Shown in pieces: positions 1-5,142 of a DNA stretch of 6,593 bases. The stretch is from Candidatus Bathyarchaeota archaeon (lineage in GTDB: Archaea; Thermoproteota; Bathyarchaeia; TCS64). The notes beneath the pieces were generated by a model that worked only from the letters and a program-made list of their open reading frames with translations, was not told the origin of the DNA and searched no databases. A program made the translations under genes and the position numbers. Within the stretch, counting starts at the first letter, position 1. Every line of letters starts with the position of its first letter. The DNA lies in contig JAOZIG010000105.1 of assembly GCA_026014515.1 (NCBI GenBank), positions 1 through 6,593 of the forward strand. Direction: 5' to 3'.

Positions 1-513
1 TGCCGTTGATGCTATTCCGCCAAACCATCCGCTTGACGCGAATATGTCCTTGATTATTGAATAACTGTATCTTCCAGCGTAAGCAACCGCTGTACACATC
101 ACTAGTTTTCCTAGGAACATTGCGATTATGGCTCGTTTCAGATTATACCTGAGCATACCCAATGGGATGAGAATCAGATCATCAGGGAGAGGCAGAACAG
201 CAAAGAGGAATATTACCGTCATACCATAGTTCTGAACAAGCTTCTTCGCGGTCTCTAGTTTTTCACCATAGCGTTCATCAATGACTCTTCTTCCGCCTCT
301 GCCAATGAGGTAGGCGCTGAACTCTCCTATGGTAGCTCCCAGTCCACAGGATATACCAAGCAGTAATGGGTTTAAAGTGGCTCCAAAGGCGTAGATAGTG
401 ATTATATATGGAACAGGGAAGAAGACTGTAAAGTTACCGAATATGGATATGAAGAACGCTCCATTGTAGCCATAGTTTGCTACTAGATCCGTCATCCACG
501 CCCAAATATCCAC
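1..513 (-). CDS. VTT/DedA-family (SNARE-associated) membrane protein, C-terminus cut by window edge
   Basis: This integral membrane protein belongs to the VTT (DedA/TMEM41/VMP1) superfamily, whose members act as lipid scramblases or proton-coupled transporters; the substrate here is unknown. The visible 171 codons read through to the window edge without a stop. Hydrophobic segments lie at about residues 18-50, 50-72, 98-120 and 128-146. Family hallmarks are the GATIGE...YLIGRGG stretch (E64, R72), the PLPDDLILIPLG loop (P108, P110, D111, D112, R122) and the GK pair at 135-136. I chose the GTG at 513 because GGGTG lies six bases upstream of it and because it gives the short amphipathic N-terminus expected before the first membrane segment. 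ATG at 495, GTG at 522 and TTG at 537 are alternatives; an in-frame stop at 544-546 closes the frame. The gene is divergent from the DinB-like gene. The family is secure but the start is moderate. Confidence 0.85.
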   Translation of the reverse strand, partial: MDIWAWMTDLVANYGYNGAFFISIFGNFTVFFPVPYIITIYAFGATLNPLLLGISCGLGATIGEFSAYLIGRGGRRVIDERYGEKLETAKKLVQNYGMTVIFLFAVLPLPDDLILIPLGMLRYNLKRAIIAMFLGKLVMCTAVAYAGRYSYSIIKDIFASSGWFGGIASTA

Positions 514-519
514 AATAAG

Positions 520-524
520 CACCC
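520..524 (-). promoter_or_regulatory. Shine-Dalgarno-like GGGTG before the VTT gene
   Basis: On the minus strand GGGTG ends six bases before the GTG at 513. It matches the archaeal GGTG-type ribosome site and is the main reason for choosing this start over the ATG at 495. Confidence 0.45.
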
Positions 525-557
525 AGTTGTATAACAAAGGGTTCTATACGCTATCTG

Positions 558-565
558 TTAAAGAT
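558..565 (-). promoter_or_regulatory. Possible TATA box of the VTT gene
   Basis: ATCTTTAA on the minus strand would place a transcription start near 534. That gives a leader of about 21 nt before the GTG at 513, similar to the two other genes here that have a Shine-Dalgarno-like site. The match to a TATA consensus is weak. Confidence 0.3.
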
Positions 566-573
566 TATCTACT

Positions 574-581
574 ATTTTATC
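574..581 (+). promoter_or_regulatory. TATA box of the DinB-like gene (leaderless)
   Basis: ATTTTATC lies at -31 to -24 from the ATG at 605, so transcription should begin at or next to the start codon. No Shine-Dalgarno precedes that ATG. The box also argues against the upstream in-frame TTG at 527, which lies before it. Confidence 0.6.
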
Positions 582-604
582 AACTAGAACCCAGAACTCA
601 TACT

Positions 605-1045
605 ATGAAGGTTTTAACGGATTTCGCTGGATACATATTTCATCGAGTAACTCAAACAGCAGACGAAGTAACACCAGATATACTGGACTGGAAACCAGTC
701 GAGGAAGCAAACAGCATATACTGGATACTCGTGCACATGACTAGAATCGCATACCTGCTCATCCCACAGCTATTGACGGGAACATACAACCCAGAGGGAT
801 GGGATGACGACTATGAGCAACAAAAACACAGCTTATCAGAACTCAGAGATGATCTAGCAAAAGCCAAAACACAGGCATTATCCCTATTAAATGAACTAAA
901 TGAGTCTCAGCTTGAAGAGGAAATCGTGATATGGGGCTCAAAGAGACTGCTAAAGGAACCCGTCTTTGTTCTTCTAGGTGAACTCCTACATCATAATGGT
1001 CAGATATCCATGCTCATAGGGATGAATAAACGAGCTAATCAATGA
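605..1045 (+). CDS. DinB-like four-helix protein
   Basis: This 146-residue protein resembles the DinB/YfiT-like putative metalloenzyme superfamily, small four-helix bundles that usually bind a divalent metal through three histidines. Some members are thiol-dependent transferases, but most have no known reaction. H44 sits in a helix (WILVHMTRIAYLL) where the first ligand is expected, and the C-terminal helix carries the typical HHNGQI signature (H129, H130). The residue four positions before H130, often histidine in the family, is E126, so a metal site here may be His/Glu/His. The frame is open from a TTG at 527, but the ATG at 605 is preferred: a TATA-like box stands at exactly -31 to -24, and the extra 26 residues do not look like DinB sequence. 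The stop overlaps the convergent DUF523 gene by 11 bp. No physiological role can be inferred from its neighbours. Confidence 0.75.
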   Translation: MKVLTDFAGYIFHRVTQTADEVTPDILDWKPVEEANSIYWILVHMTRIAYLLIPQLLTGTYNPEGWDDDYEQQKHSLSELRDDLAKAKTQALSLLNELNESQLEEEIVIWGSKRLLKEPVFVLLGELLHHNGQISMLIGMNKRANQ

Positions 1046-1505
1046 GCTCTAGGAGAGCATCAACACCATTCTCAGCCATATACTGTTCATCAACAATTAC
1101 TACCCCCGGGAAAAGCTTAGACGCCAAGTCAGCGAAAATCCCTGAACCAAGAACATAATCTTCGTTCACGTGTATCTTGGTGGAACCTAGTCCACAGGAA
1201 GGCGATTTGCTTTTCAAGATAAAAGCATCAACATCTCCAACAAAGCGTAGATAACCCTGACTGTATGATACCAACTCTTCGCTCAGATCAAGCCCAGTCT
1301 CGTCTTGTATAACCCGTATACCATCATCAGTTTTCACTAGATTGATTGGTTTTCTCGGTACACCTAACCCTATCTCAAATTCTGGGCATACTGGCACCAA
1401 CTGGGCTTTGGCTGCTAATTCTTTCAGCCAAGGTGCTTCTATCATCTTGCCGTTGTATCTTGTTGCCTCGATTCCTAGACATCGGCTGATAACTATGCGA
1501 GTCAA
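1035..1505 (-). CDS. DUF523 / TudS-like protein, candidate [4Fe-4S] thiouracil desulfidase
   Basis: This 156-residue protein spans the full DUF523 family. Members characterised as TudS remove sulfur from 2-thiouracil using a [4Fe-4S] cluster held by three cysteines, leaving one iron free to take the sulfur. The protein has exactly three cysteines, each in a family motif: C9 in SRCLG, C40 in PVCPE and C104 in SPSCG. E42 (of CPE) and S101 are candidate catalytic residues. The usual CLLGxxCRYDG motif reads CLGIEATRYNG, so the second, non-ligand cysteine of that motif is absent. The start is TTG at 1505: the in-frame stop at 1512-1514 leaves only ATT and ATA as earlier codons, and a TATA-like box lies about 30 bases upstream. 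It follows the amidohydrolase by 33 bp on the same strand and overlaps the end of the DinB-like gene. Family assignment is firm; desulfidase activity on a nucleobase or nucleotide is inferred, and the substrate could differ. Confidence 0.85.
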   Translation of the reverse strand: MTRIVISRCLGIEATRYNGKMIEAPWLKELAAKAQLVPVCPEFEIGLGVPRKPINLVKTDDGIRVIQDETGLDLSEELVSYSQGYLRFVGDVDAFILKSKSPSCGLGSTKIHVNEDYVLGSGIFADLASKLFPGVVIVDEQYMAENGVDALLELID

Positions 1506-1527
1506 TATAATCTAGAAAGGGTTGGGG

Positions 1528-1535
1528 AAAATATG
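1528..1535 (-). promoter_or_regulatory. TATA box of the DUF523 gene (leaderless)
   Basis: CATATTTT on the minus strand lies at -30 to -23 from the TTG at 1505, inside the 33-bp gap after the amidohydrolase stop. No Shine-Dalgarno is present, which supports a leaderless message from its own promoter. Confidence 0.5.
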
Positions 1536-1538
1536 GGG

Positions 1539-2921
1539 TTATTGGTTGGCTTTTTCGCGCCAAATCTTTTCCTGTTCAGGGTGTTCAGCGAAGAACTTGT
1601 CGATGATCTGATTGCAGGTAGCTTGTGCCTTTGTTAGTGCTTCCTTCATTTTGATGGTGGTTAGTTTTCCATCTTTTTTTAGGAAGTTACCGTCACAGAT
1701 CACGTGATCAATGTCCCCGGGCATACCATATAGGAATACGCTGGTTATTGGGTCACGTGTTGGTGTGATGTATGGGTTCATCAGGTTGAATGTGATTATG
1801 TCAGCCTTCTTACCCACCTCCAGACTACCAACTTTATCGTCAATACCGAAAACTTCTGCACCGCCCCTTGTGGCTAGTTCAAGCATATCGTAGAAGCTTG
1901 GGCGGGTGGTTCGTCGCGCTCCGTTGATCATTCCAAGGTATCCGCCTACCTTTGAGCCTCGTGCGATTACACCATTTCGTTGTTTCCTGATGAGATCTGT
2001 CATGTCATGGTAGTAGTCGTCTGTACCAAGTCCGATAGGTATCCCCATGTCCAACCAGTCTATCAATGGACTTTCAACACTGTGACAGTGAAGTATAGCC
2101 ATGCCGGTCTCTTTGATTAACTGGAAATCCTTTGCGGTACCATAGGTAAGATGAGCACCACTGAGCTTCTCATCCATCACACCAAGATCATAGAGATGTT
2201 GTGGAGGGGTCTTACCATATAGCTTCTTGACTTGCCTGTACTCACGCATACTCTGGCTCAGATGGGTTGTCATATAGAGATCGTGTTCAGTGGCAAACTC
2301 CTTGAAATCAAGATACACTTCTGGCTCAGTCATGTCAGGTGCCTTGGGGCACATCAGTGTGGTAATTTTACCATCTGCCTTTCCATGCCAGTTAAAGTAG
2401 AGGTCTTTCGCACGTTTGACCGCAGCGTCCCGTTTCTCTGGAAGATACACGAACTCACCGTGTTTGAGCTTCTCAAGGTCTACGTGCTCAACGTCACCAG
2501 CTATTATACATCGGTTACCAGCCTCATTGACAGCCCTCGCATATCCATCAGGATAAGTATAAACCAACATACTAGTGGTGCATCCACCATAGATGAACTC
2601 GGCGCATGACGCAAGTCCCAGTGTCTCCATCTGCTCTGGACGCCTATATCCCTCTAAGGGTAGGTTTGTCTCGAAGAAATCTCCCATTAACTCATAGACG
2701 CCTCTGAAGTATTGTTGTAGATGGCTGTGGGCGTTTACGAAGCCAGGCATCACTAGGTGATGTTTAGCGTCTACGGTATACTCTGGATCGGGTACTTTGA
2801 GGTTTTCACCTATCTCGACTATCTTGTCGTCCACGATGTGTATGTCTCCGTCTGGGAGGATGATTTTATCTTTGTTCATCGTGACGATGAAGCCGTTTTT
2901 TATGAGAATATCATGTGTCAT
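1539..2921 (-). CDS. COG0402 amidohydrolase (SsnA/Atz/MtaD-like metal-dependent deaminase or hydrolase)
   Basis: This 460-residue cytosolic enzyme has the usual length and layout of the COG0402 amidohydrolases: a small N-terminal beta domain, a TIM barrel, then a return to the beta domain around GKKADIITFNL. Metal ligands expected for the family are H65 and H67 (NAHSHLQ), H220 (TTHLSQS), H257 (SGAHLTYG) and D301 (GLGTDDY). The family includes deaminases of S-adenosylhomocysteine, guanine and cytosine and dechlorinases or deaminases of triazines. The position that is often the catalytic Glu of HxxE is Q223 (HLSQS), and the usual HCPxSN reads HCHSVES, so it is probably not a classical SAH deaminase. 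The start is ATG at 2921, with GGAGATC ending five bases upstream; an earlier in-frame ATG at 2957 has no such site and adds residues unlike the family. It is divergent from the response regulator. The substrate is unknown. Confidence 0.88.
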   Translation of the reverse strand: MTHDILIKNGFIVTMNKDKIILPDGDIHIVDDKIVEIGENLKVPDPEYTVDAKHHLVMPGFVNAHSHLQQYFRGVYELMGDFFETNLPLEGYRRPEQMETLGLASCAEFIYGGCTTSMLVYTYPDGYARAVNEAGNRCIIAGDVEHVDLEKLKHGEFVYLPEKRDAAVKRAKDLYFNWHGKADGKITTLMCPKAPDMTEPEVYLDFKEFATEHDLYMTTHLSQSMREYRQVKKLYGKTPPQHLYDLGVMDEKLSGAHLTYGTAKDFQLIKETGMAILHCHSVESPLIDWLDMGIPIGLGTDDYYHDMTDLIRKQRNGVIARGSKVGGYLGMINGARRTTRPSFYDMLELATRGGAEVFGIDDKVGSLEVGKKADIITFNLMNPYITPTRDPITSVFLYGMPGDIDHVICDGNFLKKDGKLTTIKMKEALTKAQATCNQIIDKFFAEHPEQEKIWREKANQ

Positions 2922-2926
2922 ATTTA

Positions 2927-2933
2927 GATCTCC
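2927..2933 (-). promoter_or_regulatory. Shine-Dalgarno GGAGATC deciding the amidohydrolase start
   Basis: GGAGATC on the minus strand lies at -12 to -6 from the ATG at 2921. It is the best ribosome-binding site in the window and selects this ATG over the one at 2957. Confidence 0.65.
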
Positions 2934-2965
2934 GTGATTATCAGAGTAGACACACATTTCCTACT

Positions 2966-2973
2966 TAAAATAT
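2966..2973 (-). promoter_or_regulatory. TATA box of the amidohydrolase gene (leadered)
   Basis: ATATTTTA on the minus strand predicts a transcription start near 2942. That gives a leader of about 21 nt that includes the Shine-Dalgarno site. Confidence 0.5.
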
Positions 2974-3015
2974 CCCTGATAATGGAACAATAATCAATAA
3001 CTAGATAGAATAACC

Positions 3016-3023
3016 ATAAAATA
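3016..3023 (+). promoter_or_regulatory. TATA box of the response regulator gene (leadered)
   Basis: ATAAAATA predicts a start near 3047 and a leader of about 22 nt. The leader contains AGGGA (3059-3063) five bases before the ATG, a weak Shine-Dalgarno. The rest of the 147-bp divergent region (2922-3068) shows no other structure I can support. Confidence 0.45.
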
Positions 3024-3068
3024 CCATTCTGAAAGTAAGCAGTCAAGAACAAAAACCTAGGGAACACT

Positions 3069-3614
3069 ATGGCTGACTCTAAGGAACAAGACTCAATCGA
3101 TCTCATATTCCATATACTACAGGAGCACGAAGAAAGATTTGAAGCCATAGAGAAGCGTCTTGATGACATTAAGAAGATAATCGAGCACTTTGGCCCCGTC
3201 GTAAAGAAGCTTTCAAGATCAGATATTGAACCAGAAATAGTTAGACCAGATGTACCATACAATATTCTAGTGGTTGACGATGACCCTCATGTTGTTAAAA
3301 CATTCAAGATGATTCTGGAAAGTGGAGGATACACTGTGGAAGCTACCTCAAATGCATTAGATGCTCTAAGAAAGGTTAGCAGACTACATTTTGATTTGGT
3401 CATCATTGACATGAACTTACCTGACACACTTGGTGATGAACTAGCCGAGAGACTTGTCTCAATAAATAACAAACTCCGAATAATAATGATCACAGGATAC
3501 AGCAACTATAAGGAACAGCTTGAGAAAATACCTGGAATAACACAAATACTCATGAAACCAGTAAACCCAGAAGCACTTTTGTCAGTTACAAGACAAACAC
3601 TAGAAAAAAGATGA
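3069..3614 (+). CDS. Response regulator: N-terminal helical segment plus C-terminal REC domain
   Basis: This 181-residue protein is a phospho-acceptor of two-component signalling. Residues 10-48 are rich in charged heptad-like repeats (EEHEERFEAIEKRLDDIKKII region) and probably form a coiled coil or helical dimerisation segment. A linker of about 15 residues leads to a complete receiver domain at about 64-181. The receiver has the acidic pair D71/D72 (VVDDDPH), the phospho-acceptor D114 (IIDMNLPD), the switch T142 (MITGYS) and the invariant K163 (LMKPVN), so it should be phosphorylatable. There is no DNA-binding or enzymatic output domain, so output is probably by protein interaction. No histidine kinase is in the window. 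It is divergent from the amidohydrolase and converges on the zinc-ribbon gene with a 5-bp gap. The start is ATG at 3069; the gene's function in the cell cannot be named. Confidence 0.9.
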   Translation: MADSKEQDSIDLIFHILQEHEERFEAIEKRLDDIKKIIEHFGPVVKKLSRSDIEPEIVRPDVPYNILVVDDDPHVVKTFKMILESGGYTVEATSNALDALRKVSRLHFDLVIIDMNLPDTLGDELAERLVSINNKLRIIMITGYSNYKEQLEKIPGITQILMKPVNPEALLSVTRQTLEKR

Positions 3615-3619
3615 GAGGA

Positions 3620-3871
3620 TTACTCGTCCTCAATCCTATCAGCGAAATAATCAGGGTCATTCCCAAGATAGATGGGATTAGGATCACCGCATTTCGGGCA
3701 GAAACGATCCTCATAGCGTATTTGTGCTCCACATTTATGAACACTCCATAGTTGAGCACCACAATTAGGACAATACTTGGCATGAGTCTTTGGATGAGGG
3801 CCCTGACTCAGGATCTCCCTGATCTCGGTTTTACAGTAGGCACAATGGCCTTGTTTGACTAGGGACTCCAT
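3620..3871 (-). CDS. Small double zinc-ribbon protein
   Basis: This 83-residue protein has cysteine knuckles at C10/C13 (HCAYC), C34/C37 (YCPNCG), H45/C47 (VHKCG) and C58/C61 (FCPKCG). This fits two zinc ribbons: C10-C13 with C34-C37, and H45-C47 with C58-C61, the second having a His in place of one Cys. The acidic tail (residues 72-83) looks disordered. There is no catalytic motif, and a structural or adaptor role in RNA or protein binding is the most that can be said. It is the last gene of the cluster behind ttuA, after a 32-bp gap, and could be a partner of that pathway, but it has its own predicted promoter. Its stop lies 5 bp from the stop of the convergent response regulator. The start is ATG at 3871. 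The gene is real; its function is not recognised. Confidence 0.8.
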   Translation of the reverse strand: MESLVKQGHCAYCKTEIREILSQGPHPKTHAKYCPNCGAQLWSVHKCGAQIRYEDRFCPKCGDPNPIYLGNDPDYFADRIEDE

Positions 3872-3894
3872 AGTTTTTTCTCTGTTTTACGTAG

Positions 3895-3902
3895 TATTAA
3901 AG
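3895..3902 (-). promoter_or_regulatory. TATA box of the zinc-ribbon gene (leaderless)
   Basis: CTTTAATA on the minus strand lies at -31 to -24 from the ATG at 3871, inside the 32-bp gap after ttuA. Only a weak GAGA precedes the start codon. Confidence 0.5.
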
Positions 3903-3903
3903 G

Positions 3904-4803
3904 TTAAGAGCGGCTAAGCTCACAGGTTCGACATATCTCACCCGGCGTGGGTGCCCCACAAATCTTACACCGGTTTAGTACCTTGGTTTCTGGTTCACCG
4001 CGTATCTTTAGTCCAGTCTGGTACACGATGAACTTGGTTCCAGGTCGTTTATACTCCATCTGGTTAAGAAATACTCTTGCATCGGACCTCATAGCCTCAT
4101 CAGCGTAAGGACAGGGTAAACTCTGGAACTCAAGGTTGTTGATGAATGCATAGTAGGTGGTCTCGCGTTCAGGTACCTCACATAGGGGTTTTACTCTTCG
4201 GATATAGTCGCCTAGTGTCTGTCCACTGGGGTTGAACGCGTCTATTCTGTTGGTATCTCCTCTTAGGATATTCAGTAAGACTGATTGTGCCATATCATCC
4301 AAATTATGGCCCGTTGCTAGACGATCTGCTTCAACCTGTTTTGCTGCCTCGTTTAGGGCTCTTCTTCTGAGGACACCACAGTAGCTACAGGTTCCTAGTT
4401 CTCTTGGTTTGACGGCTATCTCATCCATGGTCTCATCAAAGAGGTCACGGAAACTGATAGTATGCATCTCTACCCCAAGGTCTCTACAGTTCTTCTCAGC
4501 AAGTCTAAGCGCCTCATCCCTGTACCCAGAAACCCCCTCATCAATACAAACCGCGATTAACTCAGCGTTTGGCCTACTAGACTCTATGGCATGTAGCAAG
4601 TGAAGCAAAGCGAGGCTATCTTTTCCCCCCGACACACCCACCGCGATTCTGCTATTCCACTCAAACATATCGAATTTATTGATGGTACGTTTGACTCGTT
4701 CTATCATGGTCTCGTTGAAGCAGTCTTGGCATAGTCTTTCCCCCGAGTATTCTCGGAAGTATGTTGATGGCTTAAAGTTACATCTTGTGCAGGGGATTGA
4801 CAT
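3904..4803 (-). CDS. ttuA: tRNA 2-thiouridine synthase TtuA/NcsA family (TIGR00269)
   Basis: This cytosolic enzyme adenylates a tRNA uridine and replaces its 2-oxygen with sulfur from a ubiquitin-like thiocarboxylate. Depending on the member, the target is position 54 (TtuA of thermophiles) or wobble U34 (NcsA/Ctu1). The 299 residues contain the full domain order: N-terminal zinc finger C5, C8, C25, C28; PP-loop SGGKDS at 58-63; three cluster cysteines C139, C142 (GTCSYCG) and C231 (LPCPYA) expected to hold a [4Fe-4S]; GHNLDD at 165-170; and C-terminal zinc finger C279, C282, C291, C294. All key residues are present. The start is ATG at 4803, with no Shine-Dalgarno but a TATA-like box at -31 to -24. 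The gene directly upstream encodes a Gly-Gly ubiquitin-like protein, its likely sulfur donor, 32 bp away. Whether it acts on U54 or U34 cannot be told from sequence alone. Confidence 0.93.
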   Translation of the reverse strand: MSIPCTRCNFKPSTYFREYSGERLCQDCFNETMIERVKRTINKFDMFEWNSRIAVGVSGGKDSLALLHLLHAIESSRPNAELIAVCIDEGVSGYRDEALRLAEKNCRDLGVEMHTISFRDLFDETMDEIAVKPRELGTCSYCGVLRRRALNEAAKQVEADRLATGHNLDDMAQSVLLNILRGDTNRIDAFNPSGQTLGDYIRRVKPLCEVPERETTYYAFINNLEFQSLPCPYADEAMRSDARVFLNQMEYKRPGTKFIVYQTGLKIRGEPETKVLNRCKICGAPTPGEICRTCELSRS

Positions 4804-4826
4804 TGTTCTGGTGTTGTGTTGGGTGA

Positions 4827-4834
4827 GATAAAAA
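4827..4834 (-). promoter_or_regulatory. TATA box of ttuA (leaderless)
   Basis: TTTTTATC on the minus strand lies at -31 to -24 from the ATG at 4803. It occupies the short gap next to the stop codon of the ubiquitin-like gene, and the following 23 bases contain no Shine-Dalgarno. Confidence 0.55.
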
Positions 4835-4835
4835 T

Positions 4836-5120
4836 CTAGCCGCCGTGCACCACGGAGAGTAATACTAGTTCTTGGTCAGGCTTTACAGGTGTTTGGGTTC
4901 CTTGTAGGTTGTTGACCTCGACGCCGTCAAGCATTATCAGGGCATTGGGTATTGGGCTATCCACTGATTCATCCCATAATGCGGTTCGGAGTGTTTCATC
5001 ATCGTTTATTAATTGCCTGATAATTGATTCCACGGTAGAGTCATCAGGGGCATCAACAATCATCGCTTTTGATCCACCCGCGTCTCGTAAAACCCCTAAT
5101 AGACGTATCTTTACCCGCAT
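4836..5120 (-). CDS. MoaD/ThiS-family ubiquitin-like sulfur carrier with C-terminal Gly-Gly
   Basis: This 94-residue beta-grasp protein has the family pattern MRVKIRLLGVLRDAGG at the N-terminus, ALIMLDGVEV in the middle (the usual NG turn is DG), then KPDQELVLLSVVHGG, ending exactly at Gly-Gly before TAG. That terminus is adenylated by an E1-like enzyme and converted to a thiocarboxylate that donates sulfur; archaeal members (SAMPs) may also be conjugated to proteins. Placement immediately before ttuA, in the same direction, suggests the TtuB-type role in tRNA 2-thiolation rather than molybdopterin synthesis; no moaE or other cofactor gene is near. No E1 (UbaA/TtuC/MoeB) gene is in the window. 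The start is ATG at 5120. A GGAG directly before it is too close to serve as a normal Shine-Dalgarno. The gene follows the NSUN gene by 22 bp. Confidence 0.9.
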   Translation of the reverse strand: MRVKIRLLGVLRDAGGSKAMIVDAPDDSTVESIIRQLINDDETLRTALWDESVDSPIPNALIMLDGVEVNNLQGTQTPVKPDQELVLLSVVHGG

Positions 5121-5142
5121 ACTCCATTATCCCCCCCGCGCG

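Larger units (their letters stand above)
539..592. repeat. Inverted repeat GGGTTCTA / TAGAACCC across a divergent promoter region
   Basis: GGGTTCTA (539-546) is repeated as its exact reverse complement TAGAACCC (585-592), with 38 bases between. The arms flank the two predicted back-to-back TATA-like boxes of the VTT and DinB-like genes. The right arm falls between the DinB box and its start codon. It could be a pair of regulator half-sites. An 8-bp match in a short region can also arise by chance. Confidence 0.35.

Noticed and set aside
527..604. TTG-initiated 26-residue N-terminal extension of the DinB-like protein
   Set aside because: It would start upstream of the TATA-like box at 574-581, lacks a Shine-Dalgarno, and the added residues do not resemble the family N-terminus.
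1375..1563. Minus-strand 62-codon frame overlapping the start of the DUF523 gene
   Set aside because: It is a different frame over the conserved CLG and CPE motifs and overlaps the end of the amidohydrolase; no independent support.
2232..2609. Plus-strand open frame of 125 codons opposite the amidohydrolase
   Set aside because: The minus strand encodes conserved barrel and metal-ligand regions here; the antisense translation shows no motif and has no promoter or ribosome site.
2922..2957. Upstream ATG at 2957 as the start of the amidohydrolase
   Set aside because: The GGAGATC site is placed for the ATG at 2921, and the predicted transcription start (near 2942) lies downstream of 2957.
2924..3262. 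Minus-strand open frame opposite the response regulator N-terminus
   Set aside because: It is antisense to a coding region and runs through the divergent promoter region; serine-rich, low-information translation typical of a shadow frame.
3615..3631. GAGGA...TCCTC inverted repeat as a terminator for the response regulator
   Set aside because: Five-base arms with a seven-base loop and no following T-run; the sequence is explained by the acidic C-terminal codons of the zinc-ribbon gene.
4836..5120. Molybdopterin synthase small subunit MoaD for the ubiquitin-like gene
   Set aside because: Not excluded by sequence, but no moaE or other cofactor gene is present while ttuA follows directly, so a tRNA-thiolation carrier is the better reading.
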